A DNA stretch of 64,000 bases from Chamaecrista fasciculata (lineage: Eukaryota > Streptophyta > Magnoliopsida > Fabales > Fabaceae): assembly GCA_003254925.1 (NCBI GenBank), contig QANZ01053544.1:135081-199080 (forward strand), read 5' to 3'. Positions 12,075-23,939 of the stretch are shown one piece after another. Both the position numbers and the translations under genes were made by a program. Positions within the stretch are counted from its first letter, which is position 1; every line of letters starts with the position of its first letter. The notes under the pieces were generated by a model. That model was not told where the DNA came from. It did no database searches and saw only the letters and a list, made by a program, of their open reading frames with translations.

Positions 12075-15000
12075 ATGGCTTCTATTACATTTCTATGCCC
12101 TTTCGTCGGTTCTCCCACCCGCGTTGGATTTCAATATTCAAGCTCGTATTCTCGGCGAAGCTTGGTTCACACTAGACTCTTCAAGTTAGTTATTTCTCTT
12201 CTATTCTCTTGCCTTGCCTTTCATTCTTCCTCGCATTTCATTTTTCAACATGATTCTATTTCTCTAGGTTTATGTTTTCTTTTAACCTTTGGTATTAATT
12301 TTTCAATATCAGCGAGGGAATGAAAATGGATGGACATGAGACGAGCATAATTAAAAGAACGATCCTGCATGATCTCTACGAAAAGCATGGGCAGAGCCCT
12401 TATTATGACCATCTTTGCCGTCCCATTTCAGATTTGCTTCCATTCATTCAAAATGGAATCAGAGGTTTCACAAGCAATCCTGCGGTACTTAATTATGATT
12501 ATTTCAACACTCTATTTCTAATATATATATATAAGTGTATGTGACAAAATCTTAGACTCCAATTCAACCACATTGCTCTCATTGTGTGCAGATTCTCGAA
12601 AGATCTATATCATCATCCAATGCCTACAATGAACAACTGAGGTAAAACATCTTAGACTTCAATCCAAATTAAAACTGATTTTTCGCCAATGCTTGTCTAT
12701 TGCTTTGTGTTATGTATCACATTTTTACACAATGAGATGCTGGCGGGTTAACTTGTCAAATAGAGACCAAACGCCAGAATCCCAACGAAATCTTATCCAC
12801 TTACTGCTCAGTTGATTAATCAAAGTTTATAATAACATTTGCGAATTCAGTCTGAACAATAGTCTATACTATAGTTGAGAAAATATTAAATAATTAAAAT
12901 ATATAATATTTATAACAATATAAATTTTGGATTTTAAATCATTGTGTAGGAATAGATAGATATGGATAGTTTATAGTTTTTCTACCTTGTTTTGACTTGA
13001 CTCAAAGGCCAAAGCCACTTCAGGCCAACAAAAACAAAAGGCCAAAGCCACTTTCCTATAATATTTAAAATAGCTAAAATGCTCCAAACATCCATGAACT
13101 TTAGTCATTTTGTCAATCTTTTTTTGTAATTCTAAAAAATTGATGAGAGACCTCTTACACTCTTAATGATGTGCAAAACACTTGTTTTTTAAAAAAATTT
13201 TCATTAAAAAATAAAATCTTTTTAGTTTATGATTGTTATTGCATTTAACATTGATTAATTTTATGTAGTAATTAAAACTACAAAAAATATTGATTTTTTT
13301 TGAATAAAAATCTTAGCAAATTGAAATAAGTTTTATACAAAATAAAAAAATTTAGGAAGATTTTTTGTTACTTTTCAAAGTTCAAATGATCTTTTGCATG
13401 AGAAGTAAAGTCCACTTAACGAGTATTTTGTGCATTTTAGACATTTAAATGTGGCTTGATGCCCTTGTGGTTTCTTTGGTAACCGCCTAACTATCTTGTA
13501 GTATTTTTCAATTAAAATTCAACCACTTACTGCTTATGGTTACAACTTACAAGTGCTTATAGGGATTAATTTTAAATAATTATAACATGACTAATTTATT
13601 TAAAGTTTAGAAAGCTCAAGTGGTTCACTTGTAAACATAAGGAGGCAGAATGATTTTGAGCCAAAGCAACGGGAAATACTATGCCTTATATATTTATAGA
13701 ATCAAAATTATCCAATCCAAAGCATTTCAAAATTAGAGTAAATTTTTTTTAATTGTATGAATGTTTCACTGTTTTCTTCCCAATCATTTATTGATTCGGT
13801 AGGAAAAAAATGTCAAAATCAACAAATACCACAGGTCTTTTGGATGGAACAGTTTGTAAGGTATCAAATAGGAAAATGACAGAGTGCAAATTTTCCTCCA
13901 GAGATTGATGAAACATGATTTTCTGGTTGATTGTATTGTTTGTTTGATTTATGGTGAAGCAGGGAACTAATAAAGGATGGGAAGGACATTGAAAATGCCT
14001 ATTGGGAATTAGTTGTGAAGGATATACAAGATACATGCAAACTCTTGGAGCCTATTTACTCTGAAAAAGATGGAGTTGATGGGTATGTGTCTGTGCCAGT
14101 TTCTCCCAGGCTTGCAAATAATACTATAGGAACAATTGAGGCAGCAAAATGGCTACATAAAATGGTTGGATGCCCTAATGTATATATTAAAATTCCTGCA
14201 ACTGAAGAATCCATCCCTTCTATAAAAGAGGTCATTTCTCAAGGAATTAGTGTAAATGTGACTGTAAGTATTTTATGTCATTCTGTTATTGAAAATTTTT
14301 GATAATTATAGCTGCAGTATGATCATCATTGTTTGTGTATTTGAACAGCTCATATTCTGTCTCCCTAGATATGAAGCAGTGATTGATGCTTATTTGGATG
14401 GACTGGAAGCTTCTTCCTTGACTGATCTTTCTAAGGTTCAAAGTGCTGCAGCTTTCTACATCAGCAGAGTGGATACTGTAATTGACAAGAAACTTGAGGA
14501 TATTGGTACCGTTGAGGCTCTTGATCTAAGAGGGAAGGTACGGAGCATTTATAAACCGGTTTAAATACACTTTGGTCCTTGTTAGTTTTATCAAACTTTC
14601 AGTTTGATCCCTTCTAATTTGTTAAGGGGCAATATTGCCTTCCTGTTTTCATAAATGATTGAATTTTGCCCAAGTCGTATACTCGTATTTCCATTTTGAA
14701 TTTTTATTAGTTTGTTAACTTGGATATCAAATTTCAGTATGGGATAAATAAATAACATCCAAATCCAATTCAAAGTTTGGTGTTAAACTGGGTAATTTTA
14801 AAAACTAGAATGCTGGACATCATTTGCATTTTAATCAGATAGATCAAATGTGTATTTAGTCTTGAAGGTTGTGTTTGGATTGTATCATTTTGAATTCTGT
14901 GGAATTTGAAATGTGAAGTAATTGAGTTGTTAAAATTTTGATTTCTTGTATTTAAAATTCCTTGATTGAATAACTGTAGAATTTGTAAAATTCCTTCTAC

Positions 15001-15496
15001 AGATATATAAACTTGTACTACAATTTTTTTCGAATTAGAAATGTTTTTTTGAATTTATAAATAATTAATGACTTATAAAATAGATTAAATATAATTAATT
15101 GTAGTGAACACTTATAATTTTACTGTCCACACTAATGTATGCATATTTTGTATTTTATTAATATAATAATGAAAATGACATAATTGTAAGATACACATTA
15201 CAATTGTGTATGTATCCTAAGGAATATGTGCTTCTGAAAGATCTGTGTCCATTTCCAGAGTTAGTTCTATACTACTATACATATGACCAGCGACAAGAAA
15301 AATACATAGAATAGCTAAATGATGATGAGCAATATCAATTAGCCATGAACTTTGTGTTTGGAGATGGAATCCGCTTAGAATCGAGGTTTTGAGCATAAAG
15401 ATTAATTCCACTGACCCCTACAATGTAGGCCTAATCCTCATGTTTGTGTGTGTATTATTTATGTTTGTAGGTACGAAAATGTATACACATACATAT

Positions 15497-15529
<33 letters not shown>

Positions 15530-16873
15530 GTGTCTGTTTTTGTAGTGTGTTTGTACACATGAATGTGTATGCCTATATATGTATGCGGGCTGTGTTTATA
15601 CATAATGCAAGTGTACATGTTTTGTGTTTTGTACATATGTGTGTATGTGCGCCCGCGCACATGTAAATGGCTAACATGTAAGCTATTGACAATTGTAAAT
15701 TACCTTAAAAGAGTGCTTTTGTCGCTAAAATTACTTCATCCAAGCACAACATAATGGTTTTGTTTTGAATAAGAAAATCCCAAGTAGTGATAGATTGTTG
15801 TCCTCTTTTCCTATTTGTTTGTTCTCTCTGAAAAGATTTAACAAATTCTTTAGGCAGCAGTTGCTCAAGCAGTCCTAGCCTACCAGATTTACCAGAAGAA
15901 GTTTTCGGGTCCACGATGGGAGCGTCTTGAGAAGAGAGGTGCCAAGAAGCAGAGGTTGATGTGGGCCTCAACAAATGTGAAAAATCCAGCTTACCCTGAC
16001 ACCTTATATGTTGCTTCTCTTATTGGACCAGATACGGTGAGCCATCTCAGTTATACTTCTCTTCTGCCTTTATGTGCTTGGCTTTATGTTTTCAAGAGTT
16101 TGGGAAATTATTGAGTAGATTTGTTTTACAAATCAAGCCAACTATGAACAGATATGTCACTCACACTTTTAAATGAAACTCCCTGATTATATAGAACTAC
16201 AAGAGGTTTCTTACATTGATAGTGGCTGACTTAGCTAGATTGTTGAGCTTTTAGTTAATCTCATTTAAAGCTATTAATATTTAGTAGCTCCCCTTAGTGC
16301 TTACTTGGGGATATGAATTATGATCATCACTATTTAATTCTGTTTTTTTTTATCTGTATGTCACTCTGCATTTTAGAAATTCACTCCATTAGACAAGTAT
16401 GCAACACTCAGTTTTGTCATATTCTTAATATTCATTAGTGATTGGCTTGGTTTTGTAGTTCATACCTTTTTTGTAAACTAAATCTATCTCAAACTTCTTC
16501 CATTTGCAAAGGAGGTGGATATTCATGACTATCTAATGTTGTTAGATCGCCAGTATGAGTTGATCATTCATGGGAAGTTAACTAAGATATTCTTCTTCAA
16601 TCTTGTCATTTTTTGCTGCCTCTGCAGATTTCAACCATACCAGGCCAAGCACTTCAAGCATTTATGGACCATGGTATTGCATCAAGAACCATAGATGCAA
16701 AAGTATCAGAAGCCCAAGGCATCTATAATGCACTTGAGAAATTGGGAATTGATTGGAGTTCTATTGGATCACAGCTAGAAAATGAGGTGTTGGAGTCTTT
16801 CAAAAACAGCTTTGAGAAAGTTCTTGAATGCTTACAAAACAAGGCCAAATCTTTTGAATTCATCAGCCTGTAG
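12075..16873 (+). CDS. Transaldolase, chloroplast type
   Basis: Transaldolase moves a dihydroxyacetone unit between sugar phosphates in the non-oxidative pentose phosphate pathway. Exons, joined by frame and GT-AG sites: 12075-12184, 12313-12484, 12592-12641, 13963-14263, 14349-14537, 15854-16036, 16628-16873, giving 416 residues. The first 36 or so residues are Ser/Arg-rich with few acids, as in a plastid transit peptide. The signature TSNPA is at 90-94. The Schiff-base lysine is expected in IKIPAT (Lys187). Other blocks such as [21 protein letters not shown] and NPAYPDTLY are typical of the plant plastid protein I recall as Arabidopsis At5g13420. All exons join without stops, so the gene looks intact. 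Introns 3 and 5 are long (about 1.3 kb each); no transposon was identified in either. The first exon-intron boundary is the least certain. Confidence 0.93.
15492..15530. repeat. TA microsatellite in a transaldolase intron
   Basis: Interrupted (TA)n within the intron between exons 5 and 6, beside a GT/AT-rich stretch with many tgtgtatg-like words (15440-15660). It opens spurious frames only. Confidence 0.8.
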
Positions 16874-17242
16874 GCTACTATTGCGTCCTAATAATCAGCA
16901 TGACTCAAAGCGAAACAGCTTAGAACTTGATTTGTAGCTACAATATTAAACCTTTCAGCTTATGAGAATGCTGCCATTGCTTTTCTGTTTAAATGGATTT
17001 GATTTTCTACCTATTATCCCAAACGATCCCATAATCTGTTAGAAAAACAGGTAATGTGTCCTTTAATATACGGTTTTTATAGCGATGATATTTTGCACAC
17101 AAACTATCAAGTTCAAGATACTAATATCACATCCAAATGATGTATCTATCTACTCATAGGACAAACAATATAGAGAAGTTCAAAATGTCAAACATTGATC
17201 CTTATGTATGAGCAATTGACATGGTCATGGATATTTTTTTTG
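16874..17242. other. 3' flank of the transaldolase gene
   Basis: Likely contains the 3' untranslated region, with poly(A) site candidates such as aatatt and aataat. No other feature is seen. Confidence 0.4.
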
Positions 17243-17488
17243 GGTGAATTACAAAAATGATCTCTGTGATTCAAAAAGTTGCAAATTGAGACATCTGATT
17301 TGCACTATTAACACATTAGAGTCTTGTTGTAAAAAAATAACGGAAAATGGTAGGTGAAAACTTGATAATCCCTAATTAAGGATCAAAACATAACATACTA
17401 ACATAGTGCAAATATTGGGCATCAATATGAAATTTACTCATCTTTTTGCAAATAAGCCAAACTACAAGGACCATTTTTATAATTCACT
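17243..17488. mobile_element. Small foldback element
   Basis: gggtgaattacaaaaatga on the left is the imperfect inverted copy of ccatttttataattcact on the right. The arms continue inwards (ttgcaaattg with tttgcaaat). It is about 246 bp, non-coding and MITE-like. No clear target duplication. Confidence 0.6.
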
Positions 17489-17748
17489 CATCTTTTTCTT
17501 GCTTTAATGTTTCATTCAAACATTTATTTATTCTCAATTTCCAATATCAATGTTTCAATTACTATTTGTCCTCTTTAGTCCTTAAATATTATCAACATTT
17601 TATCAGGCTAGTTTTGCTATATACTTTAAAACTTTCATATCAATTTTTCAATTACTATTATATATTTATTTGCGCAAAATAAAATAGTTTTACTAAAGAA
17701 ATATCTTTAGAATTAATTCATAGATTATTAAATCAACGTAGGTCTTAC

Positions 17749-18183
17749 ACTAGTACTATATTGTGGTGAATAAAACCTGGTCCAGCCACTTCGAGTTGGA
17801 TCTCGGGTTTAATGCTTCCAGACTCGGCCCAGTCTGGGTATACTAGTTATTTAAATTATATATATTTATTTTACAAAATATTATTTTTTATTGTAAAAAA
17901 ATATATGTATTAATATTTTTGTTAATTGTATATTAAAATAAATACATAAAATATATATTTAATCTCAATTAAATTAATAATTTTTTAATTAATAAATTAA
18001 ATTAAATATTTTTATTAATAAAAATATTACTAAAATAATTTAAAATTATTTTTTTATCAATATATACAAGTTAAAAATTATATAAAATAAATAAATATAA
18101 AAATTTTACTCGATTAGATTCAATTGGACTTGGTGGCCCAGCCGAGTTTGACTGAAACCCGACCTCGCCCTTGTGCACCTAGA
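17749..18183. mobile_element. Degenerate GC-ended element, possibly hAT-like
   Basis: GC-rich ends (tcgagttggatctcgggttt on the left, gagtttgactgaaacccgac on the right) enclose a very AT-rich core, and the right end gtgcaccta resembles a hAT terminus. The inverted repeats are too decayed to fix the boundaries. Confidence 0.35.
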
Positions 18184-18193
18184 CTATTATATA
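18184..18193 (+). promoter_or_regulatory. Possible TATA box of the rubredoxin-like gene
   Basis: attatataac lies about 240 bp before the chosen ATG. The interval becomes CT-rich near the ATG, as plant leaders often are. Confidence 0.4.
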
Positions 18194-18432
18194 ACAATAA
18201 TTCCAATTTGCAAAGAACCAAACCAAAACAATGAGAGAGAAATAAAGGGTTGGGCATTGAGTGGGAGTGTGAAGGCCACGCTTTCCACGTAGGCTTCTAC
18301 TCACACCATTCAACACTCACCATTTGTTTCCACTACACACTCTTCTCTTATCTTCTTCTTCCTCTCTCTCTCTTTCTTTCTCTTCGTTTTCCCTATCTTC
18401 CTTTCTTTGTGCGATTCAGAGAGGAAATCAAA

Positions 18433-20653
18433 ATGGCTCCCTCAATTCACCTTTACACTACCAACTCTCCTTCTCTATTAGCCCCTTCCGCCATTAATGT
18501 CGGCCTTCGACGACCCTCCGATTCTTTCGCTTTGAAATCATCCTTCTTCTCTGGCTTTATAAATCTCTCGCTTCTCCCTAATCATCGCCATATTACTTCT
18601 CCAGCTCCCAGGATTTCTATGCGCGTCGCTTCCAAGCAAGCCTATATATGCCGTGATTGCGGGTTTTTTGTTTTCGCCTTTTTCCCCATATTGATTTGCT
18701 ATTTATCTTATTGGAAATAGGATCAATTAATGGAGTTAATAATTAATCTTATGCTTGTGGAATTTCTTGACGCAGGTATATTTACAATGACAGAACTCCC
18801 TTTGAGAAATTGCCTGATAAGTACTTCTGTCCTGGTAATTACTACTAATTGATTCATGGATTCTTTTTCTTCTTTTCTTTCGTCCTGAAATTTTCAGTTG
18901 TGTTAGTATAGACAAATAATTTTATCATGTTCATAGCAATTTTTATTGTGTTCTTGTTCTGATGAAGAACATGCAATAATTAAATAACCAAATCCCTAGG
19001 GGAAACTTTTCTCTTCTTGGCTGGAGCTCTCCCTACTTCTCCCTTTTATGAATTAACATTGTTATTTGAACTTTGAAGCAGTTAGTTAACAATATAATAT
19101 TATTAATTAATTATATAATATTATTCTTTTGTTAATTCATATTTTTTATTTCCAAAAAATGATTTATGTAGTAGTTAATGTTACTGACAATGTGATGTAA
19201 TTAATCAAGGATGTCATGTAATCAATTAGTTACACATTAGAGAGAAAAACTTATTTAAAAAAAATGTGGGTGAAAAGGTAAATTAAAAAGATCAAAAAGA
19301 CCAACTTAACAAATTAAGGCAATTCTACTATAAAAAAAACAAATTGAGGCAAAAACATCGTTTTTGTTCTCAAACTTTACATTGACTTTCATTTTTGTCT
19401 TCAATATTTTTTTTTGCTGTTAATTTTGTCTCCAAAATTCTATATTTTGATCGATTTTATCTTTTATTCTTACTCTAGTCAAATATTAACAACTGATTCT
19501 ATATGACTAATGACATGTATTGTATAATTAATAGAAAAAAACTCAAATATTCACTAAGATTGAAAATACGAAGAAGTCTATCGTTAATCTATTGAAAGAA
19601 GTCGATCAAAGAATAAATTGACCAAAATGTAAAACATTATGAGTGAAATTGAAAGTTGATATAAAGTTTGAAGATGAAAATAATGCTTTTGCCAAAAAAA
19701 AAAAAAATTTATACAGCGATTCAAATAGGATTTCAATAGAGCAACTGAATAACTACTACATAACTAAGTGAGGGCTTGTACCGCACACTCTAACTAATCT
19801 ATATTGGCTTTCCTCATACAGTTTAATCTCATATCGATTGAAATGAGAAACGGAAATAGAGGTTAAAATAGCTAGGTAAGGTACTTGCTAGAAATGTGGA
19901 AAATGGGTGCATTGAACTAAGCAGGTAATTTGAAAAAAAAAAAAAAACTAAGCAGGTAAGTATATATTATACTATATCCTAAATACATTTAATTGTATTG
20001 TGCAGTGTGTGGTGCTCCAAAACGAAGATTTAAGCCATATGCACCCGCTGTGACAAAAGATGCAAATAGTCTTGATGTTCGAAAGGCACGCAAAGCCGAA
20101 CTTCAGAGAGATGAAGCTGTTGGGTGAGCAAATGATCCTTATATGCCTCCTATATAATTTAATTATACTTTGTTTTAAATAGATTGTGAAAATCTCATTT
20201 CTTGTTACAACTTCTTAATAATCCCTAGCACAATCATTAACTCTCTATAGTTCATTTTCTGAACTTACTTTTACTAGTTTAAAAACAATATTAGTCAAGT
20301 TAGAGTGTAAAGGTAATATGTCTGCGTTTCATATTATACTTAATATTATTTTAATGGAATTAAAATATTTGATTTCTTCTTTAAAATAAGAAGATATATA
20401 TTTAAGATTTTTTAAATAAATAAAATTTCTAAGACCAAAATAAAATTTTATGTCACATTAAATATAACTTAACTGAACTGGATGAAATTTGTGGAAAAAA
20501 AAGGAGTATATTACTCATAAATGTTTAACATCAATTCTAGGTCTGATTTAACATTATAATGTGTATGTGGACAGGAATGCACTTCCTATTGCAGTGGTGG
20601 TGGGTATTGTAGCCCTTGCAGGATTATACTTCTATTTGAACAGCCAGTTCTAG
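18433..20653 (+). CDS. Rubredoxin-like plastid membrane protein
   Basis: Exons 18433-18662, 18776-18834, 20006-20123 and 20575-20653 join in frame to 161 residues. The N-terminal 60 or so residues are Ser/Pro/Arg-rich and look like a plastid transit peptide. A compact rubredoxin fold follows, with two metal-binding pairs: Cys73/Cys76 (YICRDCG) and Cys95/Cys98 (FCPVCGAPK). These are the four iron ligands of rubredoxins, which carry one electron on a single Fe. The C-terminus (about 139-156, PIAVVVGIVALAGLYFY) is one membrane span, so the domain is probably tethered to thylakoid or envelope. The 18-residue gap between the Cys pairs is shorter than in RubA/RBD1, the rubredoxin needed for photosystem II, so I do not assign that name. 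It looks closer to Arabidopsis At5g51010 (memory). Function not established. A non-ATG extension upstream in the same frame is ignored because the ATG at 18433 has a good context. Confidence 0.9.
19348..19692. mobile_element. Foldback MITE, family shared with 22377 and 43573
   Basis: ggcaaaaacatcgtttttg on the left and the inverted equivalent ending aatgcttttgcc on the right bound about 345 bp. The interior shares with the other two copies the phrases ttgatcgattttatc, tttttgctgt and gaaagaagtcgatcaaag-like wording. It lies in an intron of the rubredoxin-like gene. Its own duplications are blurred by A-runs. Confidence 0.7.
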
Positions 20654-21252
20654 AATCATTTAGCTGTACCTCACTGAATTATGGACTCATGTTGTTGTTC
20701 ACTTCAACTTTCCTTTGGATCCATTTCATTTGTTCCTTTTGTTCACTTTCTGAGAGTAAGAAATCCCCTGCCCCATTACCCTCAACAATGTATTTGTAAG
20801 TTATTTCTTCTACTATAAAGTATAAACGAACAAGTTTCTTACAAATTTATGTTACCAAGATACCCTTATTTATCTCCTTGTTTACACAAATATGGCACCC
20901 TTTTAAACTTTTACTTAACATTGGTTAACTATCATATCTAGTCAAATTATCAATGATAGAGAAATTGCTTATTGAGTCAACTACAGAAAGTAATGGAATT
21001 ACAGTGTATGGCATATACGCCTAGTGTTCTCTACCCTGTGGTGTATGCAGTGCTACACACACTTCACGTTGTGACATATTTGAATGGACGACGTTGTAGA
21101 GAAACTGAGAACATGACTTGGAGACTAAGAGTTACGCTTTTATCTTCTTGAGTTGAACTCTTCTTCTTATATTGTTACCAAGCTCATTTAACCTAATACA
21201 TGGTTTTAAGATTGCCTTTTGAAAAATACAATGAAACTGGAGTTAACCAAAA
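20654..21252. other. Intergenic region between convergent genes
   Basis: Holds the 3' ends of the rubredoxin-like gene (+) and the secreted-protein gene (-). No further feature is seen. Confidence 0.5.
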
Positions 21253-22262
21253 TTACATGGCATCAATAGAACGTGACATTCCTCTTGTAAGAGAAGCCTC
21301 ATGATGATGATGATCATGTTCCAAAAGAGGACTATCAAACCCTTTAGCCTCAGTAAAGCAATAAACAGGAGCCTGCCACTTCTCATCCTCAAGAACTGCT
21401 CCCAACTCAAATGTCATCACATGAGCAATCATTCCTGATACCAACAAAACCACTTATAAGTACTCACAACACTTGAAAATCAAATCACAAACTATTTCCA
21501 CAAACAACACTTGGGATGGATATGTTTAGATGGAGTATGAAATATAAAAGATGAAATTAAATTATTTAGACAAATTATAAATTCCTTAATTTAGTTCCTT
21601 AAAACTAAATTTGGTTGGTCTAGTCGTTAGCTCATTCGATCGTTTAAGTGTCTTTGGCCAGACCCTTAAATCCTTAAATGTAGCTCAAATCTACCGAGGA
21701 AGTTTAGTATTTAAATTCTAAAAGATACAATTTCGATTAATTTATTACCTGTGTAGAAGATCCACTTGACAGGCCTGCGTGTGAGGACGTCCTCATAGTA
21801 CACAATGAACTCGACCTTCTCCCACACATTGCAGAGGAAGTTATCAACGTATTGCTGGCCAAGATAAACGGCGCCGTCGAGCCAATTAGGGCGGAGAATC
21901 CCCACAGAGAAATGCAAAACCCTACATTCCTGACGCGAAGGATCGGGATAAAGCGTGTAGATGAAGGAGGTGCCATTGTCCCATTCTAGGTCGTATAATA
22001 GCTTTCCTAGCTGATTCTGTATGATATTGAAGTTTCGACCGTTGGGCCAATCGTACCAGAGATCCACTTTCTGGAGTTGTCCGGCTGAATCGTTCATGAA
22101 CAGCACCGAGTGGAATTGGAGAGGCCAGGCCGCCGGAGTCGGATCCCCTGTTCGATTCGCCGCCGCCGCCGCCATTGATGGGTGGAGGAAGGAGGAGAGA
22201 AGGAGGAGCACCGCAAAGCGAGAAATGGGTTCTAATTTTGAAGGAGAAGAAGAAGACGCCAT
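21253..22262 (-). CDS. Uncharacterised secreted plant protein
   Basis: Two exons on the minus strand, 22262-21749 and 21434-21253, join through a GT-AG intron (Gly172 is split) to 231 residues. Residues about 14-33 ([20 protein letters not shown]) form a hydrophobic signal peptide, so the protein probably enters the secretory pathway. NRT, NDS and NGT are possible N-glycosylation sites. The body is Trp/Tyr-rich ([56 protein letters not shown]). I recall this pattern from Arabidopsis At4g14100/At3g23760, labelled loosely as glycosyl transferase-related; I see no transferase motif. The C-terminus has a HDHHHH cluster (211-216), a possible metal site. Intact. Confidence 0.85.
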
Positions 22263-22376
22263 TGTTAGTTACCTTCCGACGGCTCGCTTTGAATTTGCAG
22301 TAGTGCAGTACTGTGGGAGGAAAGGAAGGGGGTGAAATAGATAAGGAACGTGATCCATTCTTTCCTTTTAATAAAA

Positions 22377-22682
22377 TGCAAAAGTACTATTTTATACTAA
22401 TTCTCAATTTTGTCCTTAATTTTTTTTTTCGGTCATTTTCATTTCTTAATGTTTTACATTTTGGTTAATTTTAATGACAGACTACCTATTGTTTTTCAAT
22501 ATTTAAGTTATTTTTTCTATCAATTTTACATTATATATCATTAGTTATTTGGCAAAAATAAAAGCAAAGGATAAAAATTGATCAAAATGTGAAACATTAA
22601 GGACGAAATTGACTGAAATAAAAGATTAAGAACGTAATTGATAGTTGATGTATAACTTAGGGACAAAATGAATACTTTTGCC
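22377..22682. mobile_element. Foldback MITE with 9-bp duplication
   Basis: The ends tgcaaaagtac and acttttgcc are inverted copies. The flanks ttaataaaa (22368-22376 and 22683-22691) are a perfect 9-bp direct repeat, the length made by Mutator-like transposases. Length 306 bp. It belongs with the copies at 19348 and 43573 and lies just upstream of the secreted-protein gene. Confidence 0.85.
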
Positions 22683-22738
22683 TTAATAAAATTATATATA
22701 TAAAAAAAAGGCCAAGAGTGGCATGGTTAAGGTTATTT

Positions 22739-23939
22739 TAAGCATGGCAATTTTTCCCATAAATAAGAATTCTCACGGGGATCCTCAGATGCGGAAAAAA
22801 ATTCTCTGTGGGGACAGGGATAGGAAAAGATTTTACCCCGAAAGTGATTCTGGGACAGGGACGGGAAATATACCCCTGCCTTGCGAGATCTCTATCCTCG
22901 AAGAAAATTATATAAAAATATTTTAAAATGTTATTATTATATAAATCATTTTTATTCATTATATCTAAACTTTAAGGTCGATTTTTAACTCTTAGATCAA
23001 TTAAATTTAAACCCTTAAATATATAATAATCTAAAATTTTTAGCCCTCAAATTATTTTTTAGTCTTTCTCCTCAATTTCCTTAAATTTTATATACCTTGG
23101 ATTGTATTTTGTTGTAATTTTCTTTTGACTGTTAATTCATTCAAAAGTAAGGCAAAGCCATGCACAGTACAAACAAAAACACAGCAAAATAATCCAATCT
23201 CTCCCTAGCATCAACAAGAGCACTAGACATAACATCAACTGACAAAAATGGGGGGTTTGCAACCCATCCAAGAGGACCCATTTTCGTGTCAAACAAATTG
23301 GCAAGACAATCAGCTGCCAAGTTAACGGATCTAGAGATCCAATTAAAACAACAACCATATAAAGAACTGGAAACAAAAAAAAAAACCCGACCAGATCCAA
23401 AACGCGGCCGCCACAAAATCCGCCGCAGAAAACAAACGAACACGAGCAGAGAGCGCCACTTAAACTCGCCGAAAACCACTTAAACTTGAAAACCACTGCC
23501 GTAGAAGACATACAGAAAAGAGCGCCACCGCAGAAGGCCAAAGCTAGGAGGCACCGCCGATAACCCTAATATGAAATAGGGTGAAATCTCCCATGAAAGA
23601 GAGAGGTGATCCCTCATGAGGAGGGGTTTGAGAGAAAACTCGACTCTCATTTTTGTTGTAATTGGAGTTTGATATATTGTGTTTTGAATGAAATTTTATA
23701 ATTCAAGCTAAATTATTTATTGGATTATGTTTTTAATTAATTAAAATAGATATATTTTTTTAAAAAAAAAAATTATTGTGGGGATTTCCGTAGAGACTAT
23801 GGGGAGTCGGAGAACGAAGATGGGAACATATAAATCCCCACAGTGGCAATCGGGGACAGGGATGGGGGAGACTACGGTTGGCGAGGACGGGGACGGGGAG
23901 TACCTCCCTCGTTCCCACCTTGCGCGGGTCCTATCCCTA
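22739..23939. mobile_element. hAT-type MITE split by a LINE-derived insertion
   Basis: The left end taagcatggcaa and right end ctatcccta are worn versions of the known plant hAT terminus TAGGGATGGCAA/TTGCCATCCCTA. Both outer parts are full of ggggacaggga-like words, in the same orientation, at 22790-22880 and 23780-23920. The flanking octamers ggttattt and acttattc share 5 of 8 bases. Without the LINE (23120-23650) it would be about 660 bp. Confidence 0.7.
23120..23650 (-). mobile_element. Internally deleted LINE-derived retroposon
   Basis: A 13-bp target duplication ttttgttgtaatt flanks it (23107-23119 and 23651-23663). On the minus strand it starts with a CT-rich leader, passes through GC-rich sequence, and then joins the last part of a LINE RNase H domain (RSVNLAADCLANLFDTKMG, then GWVANPP), ending in a short A-rich tail at 23120. 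Endonuclease, reverse transcriptase and most of RNase H are absent. A second copy with the same layout is at 60140-60788. Non-coding now. Confidence 0.8.

Noticed and set aside
15418-15754. Small Tyr/Ile/Cys-rich frames in the TA/TG-rich intron
   Set aside because: Microsatellite translation inside a transaldolase intron.
18433-20653. Naming the rubredoxin-like gene RBD1
   Set aside because: The spacing between the two Cys pairs is 18 residues, shorter than I recall for the RubA/RBD1 type.
23137-23541. Cys/Leu-rich membrane protein on the minus strand
   Set aside because: It is the leader plus RNase H end of the LINE-derived element, with no start-to-stop gene structure.
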